A DNA stretch of 64,000 nucleotides from Lachnospiraceae bacterium (lineage in GTDB: Bacteria; Bacillota; Clostridia; Lachnospirales; Lachnospiraceae), in contig JAFQCM010000056.1 of the NCBI GenBank assembly GCA_017399445.1, positions 62,001-126,000 of the forward strand, written 5' to 3'. Shown here piece after piece: positions 28,712-36,904 of the stretch (its first letter is position 1; each line of letters begins with the position of its first letter). Both the position numbers and the translations under genes were made by a program. The notes beneath the pieces are model-generated. The model was given only the letters and a program-made list of their open reading frames with translations, was not told where the DNA came from and did no database searches.

Positions 28712-30445
28712 ATGAGTTACAAAGAAATTTACAAGGAATGGCTGGAAAATCCATACTTTGACGAAAAGACAAAGGAAGAATTAAAGGCAATTGCAAATGA
28801 CGAAAAAGAAATCGAGGAACGTTTTTACACAGAACTTGATTTTGGTACTGCAGGTTTAAGAGGAATCATTGGAGCTGGAACAAACAGAATGAATATTTAT
28901 ACTGTTCGTAAGACCACTCAGGGACTCGCCAACTACATTTTGGGTGTAAATGGACAGGATAAGGGAGTGGCAATTGCATATGACTCCAGACGTATGTCAC
29001 CGGAATTTGCAAATGAAGCAGCACTTTGCCTTGCAGCTAATGGAATTAAAGCATATATCTTTGAATCTTTACGTCCAACACCAGAATTATCTTATGCAGT
29101 AAGAAAATTAGGATGTATTGCAGGTATTAACATTACTGCATCTCATAATCCACCAGAATACAACGGATATAAAGTATACTGGGAAGATGGTGCACAGATT
29201 ACACCTCCACATGATAAAGGTATTATGGACGAAGTTAAAAAAGTAACAGATTACAATACTGTTAAAACAATGGACAAGGCGGAAGCTGAAAAAGCAGGAC
29301 TTTATGTAACAATTGGACAGGAAATAGATGATGCTTACATTGCAGAACTAAAGAGCCAGGTTAAGAATTTAGATGCTATTAAAGCAGTCCAGAAAGACAT
29401 TAAGATTGTATATTCTCCACTTCATGGAACAGGAAATATTCCTGCAAGACGCGTATTAAAGGAATTAGGATTTGAAAATGTATATGTAGTAAAAGAACAG
29501 GAATTGCCAGATGGTGAATTCCCAACTGTAAGCTATCCAAATCCGGAAGCAGCAGAAGCTTTTGAATTAGGTTTAAAACTTGCAAAAGAAGTAGATGCAG
29601 ACTTAGTTCTTGCAACAGACCCAGATGCAGACCGTCTTGGAGTATATGTAAAAGATACTAAGAGCGGAGAATACATTACTTTAACAGGTAATATGTCAGG
29701 ATGTCTTTTAGCAGAATATGAACTCAGCCAGATTAAAAAACAGTCTGGAATTCCGGTAGATGGTGCATTAATTAAGACTATTGTTACTACAAATATGGCA
29801 GATGCTATTGCAAAGGGATATGATGTAAAATTAATTGAAGTATTAACAGGATTTAAGTATATCGGACAGCAAATTCTTGGATTTGAACAGTCTGGAAAAG
29901 GAACTTATCTCTTTGGATTTGAAGAAAGCTATGGTTGCTTAATTGGAACTCATGCAAGAGATAAAGATGCTATCGTTGCAACTATGGCATTATGTGAAGC
30001 TGCTGCTTACTATAAAACACAGGGCAAAACTTTATGGGATGCTATGATTGATATGTATGAAAAATATGGCTACTACAAAGACGGAATTCAGTCTATTACA
30101 TTAAGTGGTAAGGAAGGATTAGAAAAGATTCAGTCTATTCTAGACACATTGCGTAATAATACTCCAACAGAAATTGCCGGATATAAAGTAGTTTCTGCAA
30201 GAGATTATAAATTAGATACTATTAAGAACATGGAAACAGGAGAAGTAACTACTACAGGACTTCCAAGTTCTAACGTAATTTATTATGATTTAACAGATGA
30301 TGCATGGCTTTGTGTAAGACCATCTGGTACAGAGCCAAAGGTTAAATTCTACTATGGAATTAAAGGAACTTCTTTAGAAGATGCTGACCAGAAATCAGAA
30401 GCATTAGGAAAAGAAGTAATTGATATGATTAATAAAATGTTATAG
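28712..30445 (+). CDS. Phosphoglucomutase/phosphomannomutase (alpha-PGM family)
   Basis: The 577-residue enzyme converts glucose-6-phosphate and glucose-1-phosphate, feeding glycogen and cell-wall sugar synthesis. The catalytic serine lies in T-A-S-H-N-P-P-E-Y-N-G-Y-K, the metal loop is D-P-D-A-D-R-L-G, the sugar loop is G-F-E-E-S-Y-G-C, and the phosphate site is R-P-S-G-T-E-P-K near the C-terminus. Length fits the PgcA/Pgm2-like Firmicute form. The ribosome site is GGAGG and mazG follows after 8 bp, so they are probably co-transcribed. Confidence 0.95.
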   Translation: MSYKEIYKEWLENPYFDEKTKEELKAIANDEKEIEERFYTELDFGTAGLRGIIGAGTNRMNIYTVRKTTQGLANYILGVNGQDKGVAIAYDSRRMSPEFANEAALCLAANGIKAYIFESLRPTPELSYAVRKLGCIAGINITASHNPPEYNGYKVYWEDGAQITPPHDKGIMDEVKKVTDYNTVKTMDKAEAEKAGLYVTIGQEIDDAYIAELKSQVKNLDAIKAVQKDIKIVYSPLHGTGNIPARRVLKELGFENVYVVKEQELPDGEFPTVSYPNPEAAEAFELGLKLAKEVDADLVLATDPDADRLGVYVKDTKSGEYITLTGNMSGCLLAEYELSQIKKQSGIPVDGALIKTIVTTNMADAIAKGYDVKLIEVLTGFKYIGQQILGFEQSGKGTYLFGFEESYGCLIGTHARDKDAIVATMALCEAAAYYKTQGKTLWDAMIDMYEKYGYYKDGIQSITLSGKEGLEKIQSILDTLRNNTPTEIAGYKVVSARDYKLDTIKNMETGEVTTTGLPSSNVIYYDLTDDAWLCVRPSGTEPKVKFYYGIKGTSLEDADQKSEALGKEVIDMINKML

Positions 30446-30453
30446 GTTATAGG

Positions 30454-30894
30454 ATGGATACACAAAATAAAACATACGGCTTAGAGGATTTTGTTGAAAT
30501 TGTAAGGACACTCCGTGGCGAAAACGGGTGTCCCTGGGATAAAGAGCAGACCCATGAAAGTCTGGAAAAGTGCTTAAGAGATGAATGTGAGGAAGTTATT
30601 GAAGCTATAGAAAAGAAAGATGATGACAACCTATGCGAAGAGCTTGGCGATGTGCTGTTACAGGTAGTAATGCATAGCCAGATTGCATCGGAAAGAGGGA
30701 AATTTACCTTGGAAGATGTAATTGATGGCATTGCAAAAAAGATGGTGAGACGTCATCCCCATGTGTTTGCAGGAATGAAAATAGAAACAGAAGAAGAACG
30801 TCTTGCCATGTGGAACTCTATCAAAGCACAGGAAAAAGCTGAAAAAATTCTAAAAAATGGGCAAAATTCCAACGAAATTAGCGAAAATTCTTGA
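30454..30894 (+). CDS. mazG: MazG nucleoside triphosphate pyrophosphohydrolase (single-domain)
   Basis: The 146-residue enzyme hydrolyses NTPs to NMP plus pyrophosphate. The family motifs L-R-x-E-N-G-C-P-W-D-K-E-Q-T, E-C-E-E-V-I-E-A-I, E-E-L-G-D-V-L-L-Q-V and R-R-H-P-H-V-F are all present. It matches the C-terminal half of Bacillus YabN and lacks the tetrapyrrole-methylase domain. It opens the conserved yabN-to-ftsH block. Confidence 0.93.
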   Translation: MDTQNKTYGLEDFVEIVRTLRGENGCPWDKEQTHESLEKCLRDECEEVIEAIEKKDDDNLCEELGDVLLQVVMHSQIASERGKFTLEDVIDGIAKKMVRRHPHVFAGMKIETEEERLAMWNSIKAQEKAEKILKNGQNSNEISENS

Positions 30895-30919
30895 CAAAAG
30901 ATATATAAACAGTTATAAC
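30891..30919 (+). promoter_or_regulatory. Promoter of the HU gene
   Basis: TTGACA (30891-30896) and TATAAC (30914-30919) are 17 bp apart. The -35 overlaps the last codons of mazG, giving HU its own start about 75 nt upstream of the ATG. Confidence 0.8.
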
Positions 30920-30997
30920 TAGATCTAGGGTTACGACAAAAACAATATTAACCTGTAAAATTTAAGTGAAAAAACCAGTTAGAGGAGGAGTTCTTAC

Positions 30998-31273
30998 ATG
31001 AACAAAACAGAATTAATTGCAGCTATCGCTGAAAAAACAGAATTATCTAAGAAAGATGCAGAAAAGGCAGTAAAAGCTTTTACTGATGTAGTAGTAGAAG
31101 AATTACAGAAAGGCGAAAAGATCCAGTTAGTTGGATTCGGAACATTTGAAGTTTCTGAAAGAGCTGCAAGAACAGGTAGAAATCCACAGACAGGTGCTGA
31201 AATGCCAATTCCAGCTTCTAAAGCTCCAAAATTTAAAGCAGGTAAAGCTTTTAAAGATTTACTTAACGCATAA
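30998..31273 (+). CDS. hup: HU family DNA-binding protein
   Basis: The 91-residue nucleoid protein has the HU fold and signature [21 protein letters not shown], with the DNA-intercalating proline of the beta arm. It acts as a dimer bending DNA. It has a strong GAGGAGG ribosome site, its own promoter and a strong terminator, fitting high expression. Codon use is strongly biased to AAA, GAA and GCT/GCA, as expected of an abundant protein. Confidence 0.97.
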   Translation: MNKTELIAAIAEKTELSKKDAEKAVKAFTDVVVEELQKGEKIQLVGFGTFEVSERAARTGRNPQTGAEMPIPASKAPKFKAGKAFKDLLNA

Positions 31274-31283
31274 GAAAAGCAAA

Positions 31284-31315
31284 GGGAGGGGACCGCAAGG
31301 TTCCCTTATTTTTTT
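31284..31315 (+). terminator. Rho-independent terminator of HU
   Basis: A 7-bp core stem (31288-31294 with 31299-31305) is capped by a GCAA tetraloop and followed by TTATTTTTTT. Confidence 0.9.
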
Positions 31316-31357
31316 CGGGAGCAGTTCAGTTTAACTTTCACATAGAAGGAGAAGAAG

Positions 31358-31597
31358 ATGAGATTAGATAAGTTTTTAAAGGTATCCAGATTAATTAAAA
31401 GACGTACTGTAGCAAATGAAGCCTGCGATGCAGGACGTGTTACCATTAATGACAAGCCGGCAAAAGCTTCTGCTAATGTAAAAGAAGGAGATATTATCGA
31501 AATTGCTTTTGGTAATAAATCCGTAAAGGTAGAAGTCTTAAACGTTCAGGAAACAGTGAAAAAAGAAGAAGCAAAAGAACTTTATAAATATTTATAG
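31358..31597 (+). CDS. rqcP: S4-domain RNA-binding protein (YabO/RqcP, Hsp15-like)
   Basis: The 79-residue protein is almost entirely an S4 RNA-binding domain (M-R-L-D-K-F-L-K-V-S-R-L-I-K-R-R and G-R-V-T-I-N). In Bacillus the YabO homologue in the same position is RqcP, which works with RqcH in adding alanine tails to peptides stalled on 50S subunits. The symbol is inferred from length, domain and gene order, not from functional data. Confidence 0.85.
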   Translation: MRLDKFLKVSRLIKRRTVANEACDAGRVTINDKPAKASANVKEGDIIEIAFGNKSVKVEVLNVQETVKKEEAKELYKYL

Positions 31598-31667
31598 TCT
31601 AAAAGTGTCAAGTCTTTCATAAACTCTTAAAGAGGCAGAAGTAATTAAACTATGGGAGGGATTAAGA

Positions 31668-31955
31668 GTGGAAGAAAGACAGATAATAGCGAAAACACAC
31701 AAGCTTACCTTAAACAACCGTCATTCGGCAACCATTACAGGAGTTTCCGATGTGCTGTCCTTTGACTTAAATGAAGTTTTACTAGAAACTGAGCAGGGCA
31801 TGCTAATGATTAAAGGAAATGATTTACATGTAAACCGGCTGACGCTGGAGAAGGGTGAAATTGATGTGGAAGGGCGAATGGACAGCTTTAGCTATTCCGA
31901 GATAAATAATTATGCCAAAAGCAATGAACCATTCCTGACAAGGCTTTTTAAATGA
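31668..31955 (+). CDS. yabP: Sporulation protein YabP
   Basis: The GTG start at 31668 follows GGGAGGG with seven bases of spacing. The 95-residue product matches the YabP/YqfC family (H-K-L-T-L-N-N-R-H, then a beta-rich segment ending in G-x-x-x-S-F-S-Y-S-E). In Bacillus YabP is needed for spore formation under mother-cell sigma control. It is followed, with an ATGA overlap, by yabQ. Confidence 0.9.
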   Translation: MEERQIIAKTHKLTLNNRHSATITGVSDVLSFDLNEVLLETEQGMLMIKGNDLHVNRLTLEKGEIDVEGRMDSFSYSEINNYAKSNEPFLTRLFK

Positions 31956-32443
31956 TAAATGATGACATTATTGCAGAATTGTACTTCTTGCTTCACTCCT
32001 TTGTTTTAGGAATCCTAACAATGATTTTATATGATACACTAAGGATTTTCCGGAAAATAGTAAAACATTCCGTAGTGGCACTGGCAATCGAAGATTTGAT
32101 TTACTGGCTGATTTGTGGCATCTGCATTTTTCTTATGCTGTATCAGGAGAACAATGGAAGTATTCGCTGGTTTGCCATAGCAGGAGTTGCCTGCGGTATG
32201 CTGATTTATAATGGGACAATCAGTTCCTATATAACAGACATTATATCAAAAATATTAAAGTTCATATTAAAGATTTTTGGAAGAATATTAAAGGTAATGT
32301 TCAAACCCATTAGCATCCTATTGCATTTTGTAAAAAAATTCACAAACTTTGCTGGAAATAAAGGGAAAAAACTTGCTGTATTTAATAAAAAGCAATTGAA
32401 AAAAACCTTAAAAACGGTTAAAATAATATTATCACGACATTAA
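31952..32443 (+). CDS. yabQ: Spore cortex protein YabQ
   Basis: The 163-residue membrane protein has three to four hydrophobic helices in the first 105 residues, including the family sequence Y-D-T-L-R-I-F-R-K-I and D-L-I-Y-W-L. Its tail is basic and lysine-rich. In Bacillus YabQ sits in the outer spore membrane and is required for cortex synthesis. It overlaps yabP by 4 bp and is followed by divIC. Confidence 0.9.
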   Translation: MINDDIIAELYFLLHSFVLGILTMILYDTLRIFRKIVKHSVVALAIEDLIYWLICGICIFLMLYQENNGSIRWFAIAGVACGMLIYNGTISSYITDIISKILKFILKIFGRILKVMFKPISILLHFVKKFTNFAGNKGKKLAVFNKKQLKKTLKTVKIILSRH

Positions 32444-32456
32444 GGAGGTGAGTTCA

Positions 32457-32765
32457 ATGGGGAGAACTTTAAGAGAGCAGAAAAGACGCAGTCAAAACCG
32501 GTTTGCCATGATGTCGATTTCAACAGTAGTTCTGATGCTGTTAGTAGTCATATCATTCAAAAGCATTGAACTTCACGCCAAAAATGACGATTATGCGGCG
32601 CGAGAAGAAGTCTTAATGAAGCAAATCGAAGAAGAACAGGAACGGACAGAGGAAATTGCGGAGTATAGAAAATATGTTAAGACAAAAAAGTATGTGGAGG
32701 AAGTTGCAAAAGATAAGCTAGGGCTTGTTTATAGTGATGAGGTTATTTTCAAGCCGGAGGAGTAG
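32457..32765 (+). CDS. divIC: Septum formation protein DivIC/FtsL-like
   Basis: The ATG at 32457, eight bases after AAGGAGG (32442-32448), is preferred to the GTG at 32448. The 102-residue bitopic protein has a short basic cytoplasmic N-terminus, one membrane helix (residues about 17-38), an extracytoplasmic coiled coil, and the conserved K-Y-V-E-E-V-A-K-D-K-L-G-L-V end. DivIC pairs with FtsL and DivIB at the division septum. Its place between yabQ and spoIIE matches Bacillus gene order. Confidence 0.9.
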   Translation: MGRTLREQKRRSQNRFAMMSISTVVLMLLVVISFKSIELHAKNDDYAAREEVLMKQIEEEQERTEEIAEYRKYVKTKKYVEEVAKDKLGLVYSDEVIFKPEE

Positions 32766-32800
32766 AACCGTCGTGTGTAATTGCATGTGCGGTTCTCTTT
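32764..32800 (+). terminator. Terminator after divIC
   Basis: Seven-bp perfect arms (32764-32770 with 32790-32796) overlap the divIC stop codon and run into CTTTT. Confidence 0.65.
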
Positions 32801-32812
32801 TAAATTGGTGGT

Positions 32813-33010
32813 TGCACGGACGCCGGGAAGCGGCACCAATACTTCCTAAGAAGACGAGACAACACTGCGACGAACTAACTACCAACTACCACTAAGACTC
32901 TTGGGTGAGGCCTCGAGCCTAAGTCTATATAGGTAGTGGATTTCGTCTCCGTTAAAAGCGTCTCTTGAATGTCTTCTTAGGAAGTATTGGTGCCGCTTCT
33001 CATGCGTACC
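32813..33010 (+). repeat. Structured intergenic repeat, full copy B (candidate RNA)
   Basis: Perfect 29-bp inverted arms (32827-32855 and 32971-32999) enclose a 115-nt core. Helices inside are GAGAC/GTCTC (32856-32860 with 32960-32964), GACGAA/TTCGTC (32869-32874 with 32942-32947), ACTACC/GGTAGT (32878-32883 with 32932-32937) and a 10-bp helix with two mismatches (32891-32900 with 32915-32924). Arms and helices differ in sequence from copy A but keep pairing. A C-rich stretch without a gene follows, to about 33110. Confidence 0.87.
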
Positions 33011-33155
33011 TCTAACAATCCTCCCCCCCAACAAACCCTTATACCGAAACTTCTTACACCGAAACCACCTCGAAAACATGAACTCCGTCGAACTCCCATA
33101 GAAAGGCAATTTCGCAAATTCCTGTCAAAAACTTTTTAGAAAACAATTCCCAAGT

Positions 33156-33188
33156 TTGACAAAGATTTCAATAAATTACTTTTATAAT
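33156..33188 (+). promoter_or_regulatory. spoIIE promoter with 21-bp spacer and 0A-box-like sites
   Basis: TTGACA (33156-33161) and TATAAT (33183-33188) are 21 bp apart. This overlong spacing is the hallmark of Spo0A-activated sigma-A promoters such as Bacillus spoIIE and spoIIG. Near-matches to the 0A box TGTCGAA lie at 33123-33129 (TGTCAAA) and 33086-33092 (CGTCGAA), and the -35 itself resembles one. Confidence 0.65.
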
Positions 33189-33239
33189 ACCAAGCACACC
33201 ACATCCAAAGATGTTGTGAAAATCAGGAGGTATCGTAAA

Positions 33240-34928
33240 ATGAGAAAAGAAATTGGAAAAAAGGTATTGTTACATGTAGTAGGATTTGCAATGGCGGGGA
33301 TTAGTTATTTTGGGTATTGCCCTTTGGGACTAGCTTACTTTGCAGCAGCTTATAAGGAAAAGGTGATGAGACTACTGCTTTTTCCAGTTATGTTTATTGG
33401 AATGTCATTATTTATGGAACCATTGCAGCTGGCAAAGTATGGACTGTGCATGATTGTGACAGCAACAGTTAGTTCCCTTATGGAAATAGGGAAAGATGGT
33501 ACATTTTCAAAAATGGGAAGCGGAGCAGCTGGAGTATGTGCAGCAGCTATGGAATATGTAAATTATTTATTTCATGGTTCAGATGTTTACAAATTGTATA
33601 TGGGATTGGGAGAAGGAATTTTAGTATTTACTCTGGCAGAAATATTCCGACTGGGTATCCGATACATAATGAAAGAAAGAAAAGAAATTAAGCCAGTGGA
33701 AATGTCAGAAGTATTTGACTACAGGTATAAGGAAAGAGAGAAGATGGAGGGAATTGCAAAAGCCTTTAAATCCCTGGCGTCTACCTTTACTAATATATCT
33801 GATAATGGAGCAATAATGATGAATCCTAATATGGGAGAAAGTATGGCAGGAGGAATGGTGTTGTCTTCTCCTAATGATTTTGCAGTGATGCAGAAAATGA
33901 ATACCATGTGGCATAATAAACTGTGCGAGAACCGGCTTGCAATTGCAGGACAGCTAAATGAAATGGCACATATTATTTCAGGGGTTGCCAGAGATACTTA
34001 CCAGGTACAAGAAGCTTCCGTAAGTTTGGAAGAAAAAATTATGAAAGAACTGAAAGGAATGCAGATAAAAGTTCAGGGACTGGATATTATAGAACGTTCT
34101 GATAAAGGACTTGAAGTGTATGCCAGTATATCCTCCAAACGGGACCGGTGCATTATGACGAAGGATGTGGCAGCAGTAATCAGCGGCGTCTGTGGGAAAA
34201 AGATGGTTGCATCTAAGGATAGTAAAGTGGTAGTATATAAGGACTATTGCCCGGTTATGTTTGTGGAAGATGTGAATTTTAAAGTGCTTTATGGAGTTTC
34301 TCGGAGAATAAAAACAGGAGAAAGAATTTCCGGAGATAATTTCGCTTTTATTGAGGGGAATGAAAATAAGGCGGTGATAGCACTTTCTGATGGAATGGGT
34401 TCCGGACTTTTGGCCTCTCAGGAAAGTGAAATGGTAATTGAATTAATTGAGCAGTTTATGGAGGCTGGTTTCTGTAAAGAAACAGCAGCAAGAATGATTA
34501 ATTCCAGTATGGTGACCAATTCAGGCACCCAGCTATATTCCACCATAGACATAAGCGAAATTGATTTGAGAACAGGAATTTGTGAATTTCTAAAAGTAGG
34601 TGCAGCTGCTACATATATTAAAAGAGGCAGATGGGTGGAAACCATACAGTCTACCAGTTTGCCGGCAGGAATGTTTGAACAGGTAGAGTTTGATACTACT
34701 GCAAAAAAACTCTACGATGGTGATTACATTATTATGGTCAGTGACGGAACCATTGATTGTATTACAGGAGAAAATAAAGAAAGTGAATTAAAAAATATTA
34801 TTCTCAATACTGCTATGGAAAATCCAAAGGATATGTCCGAATATATTATAGAGGAAATTTTAAAAAGAAGTGATGGGCATATACCAGATGATATGACAGT
34901 GCTGGTCACAGGAGTGTGGAAAAAGTAG
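33240..34928 (+). CDS. spoIIE: Stage II sporulation protein E, short form (PP2C phosphatase)
   Basis: The ATG at 33240 follows AGGAGG by nine bases; the frame is open to 33156, but that overlaps the promoter. The 562-residue protein has an N-terminal membrane region of only about 150 residues, a central regulatory region, and a C-terminal PP2C domain with metal motifs A-L-S-D-G-M-G-S-G and M-V-S-D-G-T-I-D. In Bacillus (about 830 residues, ten membrane helices) SpoIIE dephosphorylates SpoIIAA to activate sigma-F in the forespore. The shorter membrane part is the main difference here. The order divIC-spoIIE-tilS-hpt-ftsH is conserved. Confidence 0.93.
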   Translation: MRKEIGKKVLLHVVGFAMAGISYFGYCPLGLAYFAAAYKEKVMRLLLFPVMFIGMSLFMEPLQLAKYGLCMIVTATVSSLMEIGKDGTFSKMGSGAAGVCAAAMEYVNYLFHGSDVYKLYMGLGEGILVFTLAEIFRLGIRYIMKERKEIKPVEMSEVFDYRYKEREKMEGIAKAFKSLASTFTNISDNGAIMMNPNMGESMAGGMVLSSPNDFAVMQKMNTMWHNKLCENRLAIAGQLNEMAHIISGVARDTYQVQEASVSLEEKIMKELKGMQIKVQGLDIIERSDKGLEVYASISSKRDRCIMTKDVAAVISGVCGKKMVASKDSKVVVYKDYCPVMFVEDVNFKVLYGVSRRIKTGERISGDNFAFIEGNENKAVIALSDGMGSGLLASQESEMVIELIEQFMEAGFCKETAARMINSSMVTNSGTQLYSTIDISEIDLRTGICEFLKVGAAATYIKRGRWVETIQSTSLPAGMFEQVEFDTTAKKLYDGDYIIMVSDGTIDCITGENKESELKNIILNTAMENPKDMSEYIIEEILKRSDGHIPDDMTVLVTGVWKK

Positions 34929-34950
34929 TGGGAGAATGGAAGGAAAACCA

Positions 34951-36363
34951 ATGATTAAGTCTGTGCTGAATTATATAAAAGAATATGAAATGATTAAAGA
35001 AAATGACATTGTAATTGCTGGGGTGTCCGGTGGAGCCGATTCGGTATGCTTACTAAGAGTTTTGTTGGAAATAAGAAATACAGTTCCCATTACCATTCAT
35101 GTGGTTCATGTAGAGCATGGCATTCGGGGAAAGGAAGCCTATGAGGATATGGAGTTCGTAAAAGCCTTATGTGAGAAGTTTGCAGTGACCTGTACCGTGT
35201 ATCATTACGATATTCCAAAGATTGCAGCAGAGAGAAAAATATCCGAAGAAGAAGCCGGAAGAATAATCCGATATGAAACCTTTGAAAAGGAAAAGAAAAA
35301 ATATGACCACTTAGGAACTGTAAAAATTGCTGTCGCTCATAATAAAAATGATAATGCAGAGACGGTACTGCTGAATTTGATACGTGGCAGCGGGATTGCA
35401 GGCTTAAGTGGAATTATGCCCGTAAGAGGCAGTATTATAAGACCATTGCTTGATAAAGAACGTTACCAAATAGAAGAATATTTAGAAGAAATACATCAGG
35501 ATTACCGAATAGACAGCACCAATCAGGGGAATGATTATGCAAGGAATAGAATCAGGCATAATATTCTTACAGAAATGGAAAAAGTAAATTCAGGAGCCAT
35601 AAAAAATATAGATAGTGCATCTAAAAAAATAGCGCAGGCGGAAGATTATTTATCTAAAATATTGAAAAAAGAATTTGAAAATATTGTAACAGTAGTTCAT
35701 AATGAGTGGTGTCTGGACGTGGATAAGCTGGTAAAATCGGATGATTATGTGAAAAATCAAGTGGTTTTACAAACATTGTACCAATGTGCAGGCAACAGGA
35801 AAGATATTGGGCAGACACATGTGGAGGCAGTATTAGGGCTTTTATTAAAAGAGTCCGGGAAACAATTATCCCTGCCTTATGAAATAAAAGCTTTCAGAGC
35901 CTATGGAAATATTAAGGTGAAAAAAAAATGCCTGGAAGAAAATAGTGATACATTTGAGGTACTAATAAACAGTCAAGGGCAATATAATATTCCATATAGG
36001 CCTGAAAGCTTTCAAGTTGTGTTGGAAAATATAGATGAAAAGAGTAAAAAAAATCAAAATATAGAACAAAAAACATATACGAAATGCTTTGATTATGATA
36101 AAATAAAGGACAGTTTGGTAATCAGAACCAGAAGACCTGGGGATTTTCTTGTGATTGATAAAGAGGGACACAGACAAAGTCTGAAATCATTTTTTATTAA
36201 TCAAAAAATAGAAAAAGAGAAGAGGGAGCGTATTCTTCTTATAGCAGATGGAGCCCATATTGTATGGGTGATTGGTTATAGAATCAGTTTTGATTATAAA
36301 ATAAATGATAGAACAAAAAAAATAATAAAAATACAAATGACTGGAGGAAATGAAAATGAGTGA
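34951..36363 (+). CDS. tilS: tRNA(Ile)-lysidine synthetase
   Basis: I prefer ATG 34951 after AAGGA; an ATG at 34936 is also in frame. The enzyme, about 470 residues long, adds lysine to C34 of the CAU tRNA-Ile so that it reads AUA codons. The P-loop pyrophosphatase motif S-G-G-A-D-S-V-C-L-L is near residue 30, with H-V-E-H-G-I-R-G and A-H-N-K-N-D-N-A-E-T following. The C-terminal domain has R-R-P-G-D-F-L-V. It lies 22 bp after spoIIE and overlaps hpt. Confidence 0.94.
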   Translation: MIKSVLNYIKEYEMIKENDIVIAGVSGGADSVCLLRVLLEIRNTVPITIHVVHVEHGIRGKEAYEDMEFVKALCEKFAVTCTVYHYDIPKIAAERKISEEEAGRIIRYETFEKEKKKYDHLGTVKIAVAHNKNDNAETVLLNLIRGSGIAGLSGIMPVRGSIIRPLLDKERYQIEEYLEEIHQDYRIDSTNQGNDYARNRIRHNILTEMEKVNSGAIKNIDSASKKIAQAEDYLSKILKKEFENIVTVVHNEWCLDVDKLVKSDDYVKNQVVLQTLYQCAGNRKDIGQTHVEAVLGLLLKESGKQLSLPYEIKAFRAYGNIKVKKKCLEENSDTFEVLINSQGQYNIPYRPESFQVVLENIDEKSKKNQNIEQKTYTKCFDYDKIKDSLVIRTRRPGDFLVIDKEGHRQSLKSFFINQKIEKEKRERILLIADGAHIVWVIGYRISFDYKINDRTKKIIKIQMTGGNENE

Positions 36364-36883
36364 AAAGGTAAGAATTTTACTTTCAGAGGAAGAGGTAAAT
36401 GCAAAAATTGATCAGGTTGCAAATCAGATATCTAAAGACTATGAAGGAAAAGAAATTCATTTGTTATGTGTTTTAAAAGGCGGGGTATTTTTCATGTGTG
36501 AACTTGCGAAACGAATTACTGTGCCTGTAAGTATGGATTTTATGGCATTATCCAGCTATGGAAATGGTACTGAGTCCAGTGGAAATATTAAAGTGAAGAA
36601 AGAGTTGGATGAAAGTATTGAAGGAAAAGAAGTTCTGATTGTAGAAGATATTGTGGATTCTGGCAGAACCTTAAGTTATCTGGTGGAAGAGTTAGGAAAA
36701 AGAAATCCTACAAGTATTCGCCTGTGTACTCTTCTTGACAAACCGGAGAGAAGAGTGGTGGATATTCATGCTGATTATACATGTTTTGAAATACCAGATG
36801 AGTTTGTGGTAGGTTACGGGCTGGATTATGCACAAAGATACCGCAATCTTCCATATATTGGTGTTGTAGAAATAGAAGAATAA
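36356..36883 (+). CDS. hpt: Hypoxanthine phosphoribosyltransferase
   Basis: The ATG at 36356 is eight bases from GGAGG (36343-36347), while the ATG at 36350 is only two bases away, so 36356 is chosen (175 residues). The enzyme salvages hypoxanthine and guanine with PRPP. The PRPP loop V-L-I-V-E-D-I-V-D-S-G-R-T-L and the C-terminal V-V-G-Y-G-L-D-Y-A-Q-R-Y-R-N-L-P-Y are diagnostic. It overlaps tilS by 8 bp and precedes ftsH by 21 bp. Confidence 0.95.
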   Translation: MSEKVRILLSEEEVNAKIDQVANQISKDYEGKEIHLLCVLKGGVFFMCELAKRITVPVSMDFMALSSYGNGTESSGNIKVKKELDESIEGKEVLIVEDIVDSGRTLSYLVEELGKRNPTSIRLCTLLDKPERRVVDIHADYTCFEIPDEFVVGYGLDYAQRYRNLPYIGVVEIEE

Positions 36884-36904
36884 AAAATAAGGAGGATTGA
36901 ATAA

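Noticed and set aside
32879..33109. A 76-codon minus-strand open frame between divIC and spoIIE
   Set aside because: It runs through the inverted repeat of copy B and a C-rich stretch, has no ribosome site and no family resemblance.
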